Positions 29,263-38,529 of a stretch of DNA of 64,000 bases are shown here, piece by piece. The notes below the pieces were generated by a model that saw only the letters and a list, made by a program, of their open reading frames with translations, had not been told where the DNA came from and made no database searches. Numbering within the stretch: position 1 is the stretch's first letter; every line of letters begins with the position of its first letter. The translations under genes were made by a program, and so were the position numbers. This stretch comes from Paracoccaceae bacterium (lineage in GTDB: Bacteria; Pseudomonadota; Alphaproteobacteria; Rhodobacterales; Rhodobacteraceae): NCBI GenBank assembly GCA_011389685.1, contig JAABTV010000004.1:34878-98877 (forward strand), in the 5' to 3' direction.

Positions 29263-30273
29263 ATGACCGATCCGCTGCAACGCCTGCTTGACACCCGCGA
29301 CTGGCTGATGGCCGATGGCGCGACCGGCACCAACCTTTTCAACATGGGGCTGGAATCGGGCGAGCCGCCCGAGATGTGGAATGTCGACCACCCCGACCGG
29401 ATCCGCACCCTCTATCGCGGCGCGGTCGAGGCCGGTTCGGATATCTTTCTGACCAATTCCTTCGGCGGCAACGCCGCCCGTCTCAAGCTCCACGGCGCCG
29501 AAAAACGCGCCCGTGAACTTAGCCGTATCTCCGCCGAACTGGGCCGCGACGTGGCCGATGCCGCCGGGCGCTCGGTGATCGTGGCCGGATCGGTCGGGCC
29601 CACGGGCGAGATCATGGCGCCGATGGGCGAACTCACCCATGACCTCGCTGTGGAAATCTTCCACGAACAGGCCGAGGGGCTCAAGGAAGGCGGCGCCGAT
29701 GTGCTCTGGCTCGAGACCATCTCGGCCCCCGAGGAATACAAGGCCGCGGCCGAAGCCTTCGCGCGCGCCGGGATGCCGTGGTGCGGCACGATGAGTTTCG
29801 ACACCGCCGGACGCACCATGATGGGGGTGACCTCATCCGCCATGGTCGATCTGGTCGAGGGCCTGCCCAACCCGCCGATGGCCTTTGGCGCCAATTGCGG
29901 CGTCGGCGCCTCCGATCTCCTGCGCACCGTTCTGGGCTTCGTGGCCCAAGGCTCCGAACGCCTGATCATCGCCAAGGGCAACGCGGGCATTCCGAAATAT
30001 CACGACGGTCACATTCATTACGACGGCACACCCGACCTGATGGCCGATTATGCGGTGCTGGCCCGCGATTGCGGGGCAAAAATCATCGGTGGGTGCTGCG
30101 GCACCATGCCGGACCACCTGAGGAAGATGCGCGAAGCCCTTGAAAACACGCCAAAAGGCCCGCGCCCGACACTCGATCAGATCACCGAACGGCTGGGCGC
30201 ATTCTCTTCTGCCGCCGATGGCACGGTCGAAGGCGACACCCCGAAACGCCGCCCGCGCCGCCGCCGCGCCTGA
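29263..30273 (+). CDS. bmt: Homocysteine S-methyltransferase (betaine-homocysteine/MetH N-terminal type)
   Basis: 336 residues of the Pfam S-methyl_trans fold. The zinc-binding cysteines are visible: GANCGVGASDL near residue 208 and the vicinal pair GGCCGTMPDHL near 273. ADGATGTNLFNMGLESGEPP near the N-terminus matches both BHMT and the homocysteine domain of MetH. It transfers a methyl group to homocysteine to give methionine. The donor could be glycine betaine or a methyl-corrinoid protein; a matching stand-alone corrinoid protein is encoded at 34944. A basic tail (KRRPRRRRA) ends the protein. The symbol follows common usage in this group. Confidence 0.85.
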   Translation: MTDPLQRLLDTRDWLMADGATGTNLFNMGLESGEPPEMWNVDHPDRIRTLYRGAVEAGSDIFLTNSFGGNAARLKLHGAEKRARELSRISAELGRDVADAAGRSVIVAGSVGPTGEIMAPMGELTHDLAVEIFHEQAEGLKEGGADVLWLETISAPEEYKAAAEAFARAGMPWCGTMSFDTAGRTMMGVTSSAMVDLVEGLPNPPMAFGANCGVGASDLLRTVLGFVAQGSERLIIAKGNAGIPKYHDGHIHYDGTPDLMADYAVLARDCGAKIIGGCCGTMPDHLRKMREALENTPKGPRPTLDQITERLGAFSSAADGTVEGDTPKRRPRRRRA

Positions 30274-30309
30274 TCCGCCCGACGATCCGCCACCCCCCCA
30301 CCGGTCAAG

Positions 30310-31308
30310 TCAACCGCGGCGCTGATCGGGATGCATCGCCGTGCCGAGAATATGGTCGGATTTGTGAATGACGTGGTGCGCGCTCGATACCAAAAGCGGG
30401 TCGGGCCGCCCGACGACCCGGTGATCCTTGCCCGGATAATCGAGGCTCGACAGGAAATGCCGCATACAGGCCAGCCGCGCGCGCTTCTTGTCGTTCGATT
30501 TCACCACGGTCCAGGGCGCATCCGCCGTATCGGTATAGAAGAACATCGCCTCCTTGGCCTCGGTATAGTCATCCCACTTGTCGAGGCTGGCCTTGTCGAT
30601 CGGACTCAGTTTCCATCGTTTGAGCGGATCGGTCTCGCGGCTCTTGAAGCGCAAGAGCTGTTCATCCCGTGTGACCGAGAACCAGTATTTATAAAGCCGG
30701 ATACCCGCGCGCACCAGCATCCGTTCGAGATCGGGCGTCTGGCGCATGAATTCAAGGTATTCATGGGGTTCGCAAAACCCCATCACCCGCTCGACCCCGG
30801 CGCGGTTATACCACGAGCGGTCGTAGAACACCATTTCGCCAACGGTCGGTAATTCGTTGATATAGCGTTGGAAATACCACTGTCCCTTTTCCTCCCATGT
30901 CGGCTTGTTGAGCGCCACGACACGCGCCGACCGCGGGTTCAGGTGCTCGGTGAAGCGCTTGATCGTGCCCCCCTTGCCCGCCGCGTCACGCCCCTCGAAC
31001 AGCAACACGAATCTCTGTTCCGTCTCCTGCGCCCAAAGCTGCACCTTGAGAAGCTCGGCCTGCAACCTGGCCTTCTGCCGCTCATAGGTTCGTCGGTTCA
31101 TCTTGTCAGAATAGGGATACTCCCCGCTCTCGAATGAACGGCGCACCTCTTCGGCACTCGGCCGCGCCCGGCGCCCGCGCGGCGCCTTGGCCTCCTCCTC
31201 CGCCATAGCCGACTCTGCGTCGCCGATTTCAACGGCTTCGTTGCCCTCGGGATCCGCGACACCGGATTTCCGCACCGCTTCCCCCCCTTTGTCAGCAGTT
31301 TTAGACAT
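30310..31308 (-). CDS. ppk2: Polyphosphate kinase 2
   Basis: 332 residues. Walker A is FEGRDAAGKGGT near residue 104, followed by KRFTEHLNPRSARVVAL and the lid and Walker B region FYDRSWYNRAGVERVMGF near 162. It is a single-domain PPK2 that uses polyphosphate to phosphorylate nucleoside diphosphates or monophosphates. An N-terminal acidic and basic extension of about 60 residues precedes the core. GGAGGGAAACAG lies just upstream of the ATG. It is convergent with bmt and divergent from the hydrolase gene. Confidence 0.93.
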   Translation of the reverse strand: MSKTADKGGEAVRKSGVADPEGNEAVEIGDAESAMAEEEAKAPRGRRARPSAEEVRRSFESGEYPYSDKMNRRTYERQKARLQAELLKVQLWAQETEQRFVLLFEGRDAAGKGGTIKRFTEHLNPRSARVVALNKPTWEEKGQWYFQRYINELPTVGEMVFYDRSWYNRAGVERVMGFCEPHEYLEFMRQTPDLERMLVRAGIRLYKYWFSVTRDEQLLRFKSRETDPLKRWKLSPIDKASLDKWDDYTEAKEAMFFYTDTADAPWTVVKSNDKKRARLACMRHFLSSLDYPGKDHRVVGRPDPLLVSSAHHVIHKSDHILGTAMHPDQRRG

Positions 31309-31473
31309 TATTCCTGTTTCCCTCCTTGAACATTTTACATGTTATCAAACGAGCGCGCCTGGCGCCTTGATCCCTGTCAAACCCGGGCATGACGCAACGG
31401 AACGGCACCAGGGGTTGCAGGGCTGTCATGAATTCTGTGTCATGCTGGGCATACGTACAGGGAGGAAACGCTC

Positions 31474-32757
31474 ATGAACAGCTTCACCGCCACAACGCTG
31501 GCTCTCGCCCTCGGGGCCGGGTCGGCCCTGGCCGAGAACCGCATGGACACGATCCGCCCCGACGCGCCCGAACGCGCCGCCCTGGGGGTTTTTCCCGTCG
31601 GTGTGCAGCAGCGCAGCTTCACCGTGCCGGGGCGCATCGACATCCTGAACGTGACCGAGGATGCCACGCCGATCCATGACCGCCCGCTCACGGTGGAGAT
31701 CTGGTATCCGGCGGCCCCCGGCACCGAACCCGGCACCACCTATGAAACCGTGATCCGCGACGGTCGGACCCCAACCACCCTGCATGGCCGCGCCGCGCGC
31801 GACGCCACCCCGGCCGATGGTCGGTTCCCGCTGGTGGTGATCAGCCACGGCTATCCCGGCAACCGGTTCCTGATGTCGCATCTGGGCGAAAACCTCGCCT
31901 CCAAGGGCTATGTCACCGTCTCCGTCGATCACACCGACAGCACCTATTCCGATCAGGCCGCCTTCGGTTCGACCCTCTATCATCGGCCCTGGGACCAAAG
32001 GGCGGCGATCGACTTCATGGCCGGGCTCGACGACCCGCTGGGCGCGATCACCGACGCCACCACCACCGGCGTGATCGGCTATTCCATGGGTGGCTATGGT
32101 GCGCTGATCTTCGGCGGCGCCGGGGTCACGCAACAGGCCGTCGATTACACTTGGGGCACGCCGGGCGGCCTGCTGGTGGCCAACATGGCCGGCACCGACA
32201 GCCACGAGTCCCTGGTCGACGACCGCGTGAAGGCAATCATCGCGATCGGACCCTGGGGCAAGAATTACAATTTCTGGGACGAATCCGGCCTGGCCGGATT
32301 GCGCAAGCCTACGCTGATGATGGCCGGATCGGTCGATGACGTGTCAAGCTACCCCGCCATGCGCCAGATCTTCGAGCAGGCCACCGGAACCGAGCGGCAC
32401 CTCCTGACCTTCCTCGGCGCCAATCACAACGCCGCCGCGCCCATCCCTGCCCCGGCCGAAAGCTATCAGCCCTCGCCGCATCTCGATTTCACCCCGTTCG
32501 ACCATTACGCCGACGCCGTCTGGGACACCGCGCGCATGAACAACATCACCCAGCATTTTGCCACCGCCTTCATGGACCTGCACCTGCGTGGCGATGCCGA
32601 GGCGGCGCGGTTCTTCGACCTCGTCGAACTTGCCGAGGACGGGGTGCATGCGCTCAACGACGACGGCAGCCCCAAACCCGAGCACAGCTACTGGGCGGGC
32701 TTCGCGCCGCGCACCGCCGCCGGTCTGCGATTCGAGACCAAGGGCAAGGGCGAATGA
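31474..32757 (+). CDS. Secreted alpha/beta hydrolase (dienelactone hydrolase-like)
   Basis: 427 residues with a signal peptide cleaved near SALA-EN. The core is an alpha/beta hydrolase: VVISHGYPGNRF oxyanion strand, nucleophile elbow GYSMGGYGAL near residue 203, and a candidate acid and His in GSVDDVSS and GANHNAAAP. It resembles platelet-activating-factor acetylhydrolase/chlorophyllase-like predicted esterases. The substrate is unknown. GGGAGGAAACG precedes the ATG, and its stop overlaps the next start by ATGA, so two hydrolases form one operon. Confidence 0.85.
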   Translation: MNSFTATTLALALGAGSALAENRMDTIRPDAPERAALGVFPVGVQQRSFTVPGRIDILNVTEDATPIHDRPLTVEIWYPAAPGTEPGTTYETVIRDGRTPTTLHGRAARDATPADGRFPLVVISHGYPGNRFLMSHLGENLASKGYVTVSVDHTDSTYSDQAAFGSTLYHRPWDQRAAIDFMAGLDDPLGAITDATTTGVIGYSMGGYGALIFGGAGVTQQAVDYTWGTPGGLLVANMAGTDSHESLVDDRVKAIIAIGPWGKNYNFWDESGLAGLRKPTLMMAGSVDDVSSYPAMRQIFEQATGTERHLLTFLGANHNAAAPIPAPAESYQPSPHLDFTPFDHYADAVWDTARMNNITQHFATAFMDLHLRGDAEAARFFDLVELAEDGVHALNDDGSPKPEHSYWAGFAPRTAAGLRFETKGKGE

Positions 32758-33659
32758 CAGACAAGGCCACGCGCGAACGCGACATCGACCTCGGCGGTCA
32801 TGGCTTCCACCTCCACGAATGGGGCAAATCCGGCCAACCCGTCATTCTCTGCCTGCATGGCTTTCCCGAATATGGCGGCGCCTGGGCCGACCTCGCCCCA
32901 CATCTCGCGGGCTATCACCTGATCGCCCCCGATCAACGCGGCTATGGTCAAAGCTGGGCCCCGCATGACGTGGGCGAATACACCGCCTCGAAACTCGTGG
33001 GCGACATGGCCGCCCTGATCGACGCGCTCGATATCGCCCCCTGCATCGTGTTCGGCCATGACTGGGGCGCGGCGGTGGCCTATGGTCTGGCGATGATGCG
33101 GCCCGAACTGGTCTCGCGGCTGATCATCATCAACGGTGTCCACCCCGCCTCGTTCCAGCGCGCCATCGCCGCGGGCGGCGCCCAGACCGAAGCCTCGCAA
33201 TACATCCACTACCTGCGCCGCGACGGCTCGGAGGACGCGCTGGCCGAAAACGATTTCGAGAAATTGCTGGCGCTCTTTTCGGCCAAGATGGACCTCTCCT
33301 GGCTCACCGGCGACCGGCTGGAGGCTTACAAACAGGCCTGGTCAGGCCCCGAACGGCTGCGCGGCATGATCAACTGGTATCGCGCCTCGCCCCTGCGCGT
33401 GGCCAAACCGGGCGAACCCATCACCGACCTGCCCGACCTGCCCCGCGACCGGCTCATGGTGCCGCATCCGCACCTGCTCATCTGGGGCGTGGAGGACAGC
33501 GCGCTTCTGCCCGAGGCGACCGAGGGGCTCGAGGATTACGCCCCCGACCTCACTCGCGTGACGATCGACGGCGCGGATCACTGGGTCTGTCACCAGAAGC
33601 CCGAAACCGTCGCCCGCGCGATCCGCGACTGGCTCGAGGCTCAGAACAACCGCAACTGA
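32754..33659 (+). CDS. Alpha/beta hydrolase, epoxide hydrolase-like
   Basis: 301 residues. The nucleophile elbow is GHDWGAAVAYG near residue 103, with Asp as in epoxide hydrolases and haloalkane dehalogenases rather than Ser. The oxyanion HGFPEYGGAW segment, a cap domain at about 140-220, and the His in GADHWVCHQKPE complete the fold. It is cytoplasmic (no signal peptide), unlike its operon partner. It overlaps the 3' end of the convergent radical SAM gene by 19 nt. Confidence 0.86.
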   Translation: MTDKATRERDIDLGGHGFHLHEWGKSGQPVILCLHGFPEYGGAWADLAPHLAGYHLIAPDQRGYGQSWAPHDVGEYTASKLVGDMAALIDALDIAPCIVFGHDWGAAVAYGLAMMRPELVSRLIIINGVHPASFQRAIAAGGAQTEASQYIHYLRRDGSEDALAENDFEKLLALFSAKMDLSWLTGDRLEAYKQAWSGPERLRGMINWYRASPLRVAKPGEPITDLPDLPRDRLMVPHPHLLIWGVEDSALLPEATEGLEDYAPDLTRVTIDGADHWVCHQKPETVARAIRDWLEAQNNRN

Positions 33660-34726
33660 TCCCCCACCCGCGGCGGCACCCGAAAGAGATCGCACCGCAA
33701 GGCAGGCTGCGCTTCGGCCAGCCCCAGCCGTCGCGCCGCCGCCTTGAACCGCGCGCCGATCATCCGCGCATGCGGCCCCTCGCCCCGCATCCGGTGACCC
33801 CAGCGCGCATCGTAATCCTTGCCGCCATGCATCTCGCGCAGCCGCGCCATCACCTTGGCCGCCCGCGCCGGCTGATGCTTCTTCAGCCACTCCTGCACCA
33901 GCGGCGACACCTCGCGCGGCAGCCGCAGCATGATCCAGCTGGCCGCATCCGCCCCCACATCCCGCCCTGCCTCAAGAATTGCCTCGATCTCGTGATCGGT
34001 CAGCCCCGGCACCACCGGCGACACCATGAGCCGCACCGGAATGCCTGCTTCGGCCAGCCGCCGGATCACCGCCAACCGACGCGCCGGGCGCGGCACCCGC
34101 GGCTCCATCCGGCGGGCGACATCATCGTCCAGCGTCGTCACCGACACGCCCACCCGCACCAGACCGTCGCGCGCCATCGGCGCCAGGATGTCGATGTCAC
34201 GCTCGATCAGCGCGCCCTTGGTGACGATCGCCACCGGATGACGGAAATCGCGCAGAACCTCCAGACAGCGGCGCATGATCTCCCGTGTCTTCTCGGCCGG
34301 CTGATAGGGGTCGGTATTGGTTCCGATCGCGATCGTCGCCACCCGATAGGACCGCGCCGAAAGCTCCCGCGCCAGAACCTCCGGCGCATTCTCCTTGGCC
34401 ACCAGCCGGGTTTCGAAATCAAGCCCCGGCGACAGGCCGAGATAGGCATGGCTGGGCCGCGCGAAACAGTAAACGCAGCCATGTTCACAGCCCCGGTAGG
34501 GGTTGATCGACCGGTCGAACGGCAGATCGGGCGAGCGGTTATAGGTGATGATCCGCCCGGCCCGTTCCACCCGCAACTCGGTCGCGAACCCGGGTCGCGA
34601 CTCGGGCATGTCCCACCCGTCATGCGCCTCGATCCGCGCCAGCCGCTCGAACCGCCCCGCCATGTTCGACAACGCCCCACGCCCTTTCCTGCGGGTCTGC
34701 TCCACGATATGGCCAAGCTCTTCCAT
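33641..34726 (-). CDS. PA0069-family radical SAM protein
   Basis: 361 residues. The 4Fe-4S cluster motif is CEHGCVYC near residues 80-87, preceded by NPYRG. ITYNRSPDLPFDRSINPYRG and the later MRLPREVSPL segment match the PA0069/spore-lyase-like subgroup (COG1533). Such proteins reductively cleave SAM; a role in DNA photoproduct or nucleic acid repair has been suggested by similarity to SplB but is unproven. It is divergent from the corrinoid protein gene, with a 217-bp intergenic region. Confidence 0.87.
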   Translation of the reverse strand: MEELGHIVEQTRRKGRGALSNMAGRFERLARIEAHDGWDMPESRPGFATELRVERAGRIITYNRSPDLPFDRSINPYRGCEHGCVYCFARPSHAYLGLSPGLDFETRLVAKENAPEVLARELSARSYRVATIAIGTNTDPYQPAEKTREIMRRCLEVLRDFRHPVAIVTKGALIERDIDILAPMARDGLVRVGVSVTTLDDDVARRMEPRVPRPARRLAVIRRLAEAGIPVRLMVSPVVPGLTDHEIEAILEAGRDVGADAASWIMLRLPREVSPLVQEWLKKHQPARAAKVMARLREMHGGKDYDARWGHRMRGEGPHARMIGARFKAAARRLGLAEAQPALRCDLFRVPPRVGDQLRLF

Positions 34727-34842
34727 GTGGCGAGAATTAGAACATTACGCGAACATATGCAACGAAACTCATGATACACATGCGCAATTTTCGCGATGCT
34801 CGCCGCGCAATTCGCGTTAAAAGTCGGTCAACGCGCCGCGCA

Positions 34843-34872
34843 TGTCGCAATTCGGACAGTCCATTTGCGACA
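34843..34872. promoter_or_regulatory. Inverted repeat upstream of the corrinoid protein gene
   Basis: TGTCGCAA and TTGCGACA form a perfect 8-bp inverted repeat with a 14-nt spacer, 71 nt before the start codon at 34944. It looks like an operator for a dimeric regulator, but the regulator is not known and the repeat could also fold as a weak hairpin. Confidence 0.45.
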
Positions 34873-34943
34873 ATCCGGCAATAGCATCGGGGAACACCTC
34901 GCCACCCGCACAGCCGCGTGGCCCAAAGACAAAGGAAACGCCC

Positions 34944-35648
<705 letters not shown>

Positions 35649-35675
35649 GCGGCGCGTAATGCGCCGTGTCTTGCC

Positions 35676-36320
35676 ATGATACCCGAAGACCAGACCCTGA
35701 CCGACTCCGGCCTCGCATTGCAGGGCAGCAAGGCCCGCCTTTTACTGGTGGCCTGCGGCGCGCTGGCGCGCGAGATCATCGCGCTGAAAGAGATCAACGG
35801 CTGGGATCACATCGATCTCGTCTGCCTGCCCGCGATCCTGCACAATACGCCCGACCGGATCACCACGCGGGTGGCCGAAACGGTCACGGCCCACCGCGAC
35901 CGGTATGAGCGGATTTTCGTCGTCTACGCCGATTGCGGCACCGGCGGGCAATTGTTCGAAAAGTGCAAGGAACTGGGCGTCGAGATGATCCCCGGCCCGC
36001 ATTGTTATTCGTTTTTTGAAGGCAACACCGCCTTCGCCGCCCGCGCCGAGGACGAGATCACCACCTTCTACCTCACCGATTTCCTCGCCCGCCAGTTCGA
36101 TGCCTTCGTGTGGAAGCCGCTCGGCCTCGACCGCCACCCGCAATTGCTCGACACCTATTTCGGCCATTACGAGAAACTGGTCTATCTCGCCCAGAGTGAC
36201 GATGACGCACTCACCGAAAAGGCCCGCGAGGCCGCCTCCCGGCTGGGCCTGAGTTTCGAGCGGCGTTTCACCGGCTATGGTGACCTTGCCACGCAACTGG
36301 AGCGTCAGGCTCAGAACTGA
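35676..36320 (+). CDS. DUF1638 protein linked to corrinoid methyl transfer
   Basis: 214 residues of DUF1638: LLLVACGALAREIIALKE at the N-terminus, then YADCGTGG near residue 88 and GPHCYSFFEG near 109, giving three well-placed Cys residues. It has no known enzyme activity. The family is often next to corrinoid proteins and methyltransferases, exactly as here (27 nt after the corrinoid gene), so a part in cobalamin-dependent methyl transfer or in maintaining it is likely by context only. Confidence 0.85.
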   Translation: MIPEDQTLTDSGLALQGSKARLLLVACGALAREIIALKEINGWDHIDLVCLPAILHNTPDRITTRVAETVTAHRDRYERIFVVYADCGTGGQLFEKCKELGVEMIPGPHCYSFFEGNTAFAARAEDEITTFYLTDFLARQFDAFVWKPLGLDRHPQLLDTYFGHYEKLVYLAQSDDDALTEKAREAASRLGLSFERRFTGYGDLATQLERQAQN

Positions 36321-36357
36321 CCCGACCCATCCCGGCCTCGATGCGCGCAGCACAGGG

Positions 36358-36490
36358 GTATTGAGACAGCTGATTTACGCTTGGCGGCACAAGCAGCACT
36401 GACCGCGCCGAACCGCGCAGCTGTGACGGCATGATCGACCCCGGGGCCGGGGTACGAGTGTATCTGGCCTGTGGCGTGACGGATACGTTC
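36358..36490 (+). mobile_element. IS66-family relic (tnpA end and tnpB beginning)
   Basis: A short fragment in frame (VLRQLIYAWRHKQH, stop at 36400) matches the C-terminal part of IS66 TnpA. The ATG at 36431 then starts MIDPGAGVRVYLACGVTD, the canonical N-terminus of IS66 TnpB, after which the similarity ends. The rest of the element is gone. The second relic at 62957-63197 carries the same TnpB N-terminus. The fragment lies exactly at the left edge of the biotin/carboxylase island. Confidence 0.8.
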
Positions 36491-36516
36491 AATAGGGCGT
36501 GGTCGGCCCGACCTTC

Positions 36517-37110
36517 TCAATCGAATGAACGCGCGTGGATCGCCTGGGCCACTTCATCAGCCGTTTTCAGGGTTCTCACAACAAGCGGCACCAGCAAAGC
36601 GGTCAGGTTGCGGTCAAGCCCGCGCGCCCGCTGTGCCTGGCGGACATCGTGAAATACCGAGAGAACGAGCGGGATGAAACGCAGACATAGGGACACGCCA
36701 AGCGCAATCTGATTCTTCGGAACCCAGGATGGAGCAAATTGCAGCCCGGCCAGTATCCCGTCGACCATTTCGCTCGTCCGGGTTGTCGCCGTGACCACGG
36801 TCGCCGCAAGTATCAGAACGGCGAATCGGAACACCACGAAAGATGCGAAAAGGATGTCAACCAGATAGCTCTGGACGAGGAATATCGCCAGAAGGATCCA
36901 GACAGCGGGTCTGAGCGTAGCGACGACATGGCGCGCACGCAGCCCGGACAGGGCGAGACAAAGGGCGACCGCAACGCCACCAAGAGCCAAAGTGACCCAA
37001 CCTTCGAAAACGAAAAGCAGTGTGCAGAACAAGACCAGAACCCCGATCTTGATGCCCGGGCGGGTGCGGTGGAGTGGGCTGTCGGCGAAGATATAGAGGT
37101 CCGTCAGCAT
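36517..37110 (-). CDS. bioN: Biotin ECF transporter transmembrane subunit BioN (EcfT)
   Basis: 197 residues with four or five membrane helices. The coupling-helix motif ARGLDRN near residue 163 is the Ala-Arg-Gly signature of EcfT proteins, which contact the ATPase grooves. PLHRTRPGIKIGVLV opens the protein as in BioN. It links BioM to BioY in energy-dependent biotin uptake. It overlaps bioM by 7 nt and is the last gene of the unit. Confidence 0.9.
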   Translation of the reverse strand: MLTDLYIFADSPLHRTRPGIKIGVLVLFCTLLFVFEGWVTLALGGVAVALCLALSGLRARHVVATLRPAVWILLAIFLVQSYLVDILFASFVVFRFAVLILAATVVTATTRTSEMVDGILAGLQFAPSWVPKNQIALGVSLCLRFIPLVLSVFHDVRQAQRARGLDRNLTALLVPLVVRTLKTADEVAQAIHARSFD

Positions 37111-37775
37111 TGCGAGCTTGCGATATAATTGTCGAGCACCGAAACCGGATTTCCGTCGGCGACAATCCTCCCGGCTTCAATATGCAGGATCCGGTCGAAC
37201 CCCCGGAGAAGCTCGAGGTCATGCGAGACAACGACGACATGCTGTGGCAGGTCATTGATCGTCGCCATGAACTTCTGCTTGTTCCAAAGGTCGAGCAGGG
37301 TGGTCGGTTCGTCGAACACGATCATGCGGGGACGCATCACCAACACCCCGACAAGAGCGATCATCTGTTTCTCACCGCCGCTCAACTGATGCGTGAGGCG
37401 ATTGCGCAGATGGTCGATCCCGAGGCGGCGCATGGCATCGGCGATCCTGTCTTCGGTCTCGTTCCTTGACAGCTTGAGGTTCTTCAGCCCGAAAGCCAGG
37501 TCCTCTTCGACGATCGGATAGACGATCTGATTGTCGGGATTCTGGAAGACAAAACCGACATGCCGCCTGAGGTTCTTGCGTTCAGGCACCCCGTCGAGCA
37601 GCATTTTTCCGGATGTCGGCACCTCGATGCCGTTGAAAAGCCGTGCGAAGGTGCTTTTGCCGGAGCCGTTTCGACCGATCACGCCAATCCGCCTCTCCGA
37701 AAGGCGGATGGATATATCCTGAAGGACGGTGACTTCGCCCTTCTTCACCGAGACATCTGCGAATTCGATATTCAC
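37104..37775 (-). CDS. bioM: Biotin ECF transporter ATPase BioM
   Basis: 223 residues, a single ABC ATPase. Walker A is GRNGSGKSTFARL near residue 35, the Q loop is FVFQNPDNQIV, the signature is LSGGEKQMI near 129, and Walker B is MIVFDEPTTLLD. The NPDNQ Q-loop segment is typical of ECF-type ATPases. The GTG start overlaps the bioY stop (GTGA), so translation is coupled. Together with BioN and BioY it makes the three-part transporter first characterised in Rhodobacter capsulatus. Confidence 0.93.
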   Translation of the reverse strand: MNIEFADVSVKKGEVTVLQDISIRLSERRIGVIGRNGSGKSTFARLFNGIEVPTSGKMLLDGVPERKNLRRHVGFVFQNPDNQIVYPIVEEDLAFGLKNLKLSRNETEDRIADAMRRLGIDHLRNRLTHQLSGGEKQMIALVGVLVMRPRMIVFDEPTTLLDLWNKQKFMATINDLPQHVVVVSHDLELLRGFDRILHIEAGRIVADGNPVSVLDNYIASSQC

Positions 37776-38389
37776 TCGGGTCTGCCGGACCGTCCCGCGC
37801 TGTCGGCTTCCGCCTTGGGCTGAATGATCGGATAGGAGCGTTTCACGGTCATGATCACCCCCGCTGCAATCAGCGCCTTCACGATGTCACCGGGAACGAA
37901 GGACAGTGAACCGGTCAGCGCCGTCGAGAGAGGGATCTTGGCAACGAATGCGACCCATGGAACGCCGATGGCATAGAGCAGCACCACACCGCCAAGGACA
38001 CAGATCGTGAAGGCAAGGACATAATTGAGCCGATGCCACAACCGCTCGGTCATGTAGCCGATCGCGAATGCCGCGAAAACCCAGCCGATCAGGAAACCGC
38101 CAGTCGGCCCGAGGAACACGCCGAACCCACCGCGCCCGCCGGGAAGGAGCGGCAGGCCGGTCGCCACAAGAACCAGAAAGAGGACAAGCGCAAGACCACC
38201 CCGGACGGCGCCGATCACGCCACCCGCCAGCATAACCCCGAGGGATTGCGCCGTGATCGGCACGCCCGCCAGGGGAAGCGTGATGGGAGGAAAAGCAGCG
38301 AGTGATGCAACGATAGCAGCAAACAGGGCGATGAAAACGACATCACGTGTTTCCAAAACCGTTCTCGATTCGACCTGAAGTCCGGCCAT
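37772..38389 (-). CDS. bioY: Biotin-binding ECF S component BioY
   Basis: 205 residues with six hydrophobic segments. LAAFPPITLPLAGVPITAQSLG near residue 30 and GPTGGFLIGWVFAA near 90 are BioY signatures forming the biotin pocket. The protein alone can bind biotin; BioMN raises uptake. AGGGTGA precedes the ATG. It is 140 nt downstream of the succinyl-CoA-synthetase-like pair, on the same strand, inside an island of biotin-dependent enzymes. Confidence 0.94.
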   Translation of the reverse strand: MAGLQVESRTVLETRDVVFIALFAAIVASLAAFPPITLPLAGVPITAQSLGVMLAGGVIGAVRGGLALVLFLVLVATGLPLLPGGRGGFGVFLGPTGGFLIGWVFAAFAIGYMTERLWHRLNYVLAFTICVLGGVVLLYAIGVPWVAFVAKIPLSTALTGSLSFVPGDIVKALIAAGVIMTVKRSYPIIQPKAEADSAGRSGRPE

Positions 38390-38414
38390 GGCAGTTCACC
38401 CTGTCATTTCATTC

Positions 38415-38445
38415 ATGGACTGATCCGGCCCCGAAGGAAGTCCAT
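38415..38445. promoter_or_regulatory. Inverted repeat upstream of bioY
   Basis: ATGGACT and AGTCCAT form a perfect 7-bp inverted repeat with a 17-nt spacer, 26 nt before the bioY start. It could be an operator or a small hairpin between the sucCD-like pair and bioYMN. It does not resemble the TTAT-ATAA type BioR box known in this class. Confidence 0.4.
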
Positions 38446-38529
38446 ATCAGCTGTTGGGACAGCCTGTATTCACCCGGTTCAAAGTATTCAATCCCTCGTC
38501 AGTTTGCGGAGCGCGGATTCTATGCAATG

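Noticed and set aside
36420..36500. Possible riboswitch or noncoding RNA shared with 62960-63040
   Set aside because: The similarity between the two places is explained by the TnpB N-terminus of IS66 (MIxPGxGVRVYLACG) in coding frame, so it is transposon debris and not an RNA.
36517..38389. BioR-type operator for the biotin transporter
   Set aside because: I looked for the TTAT-N2-ATAA palindrome upstream of bioY and of the ligase genes and did not find it.
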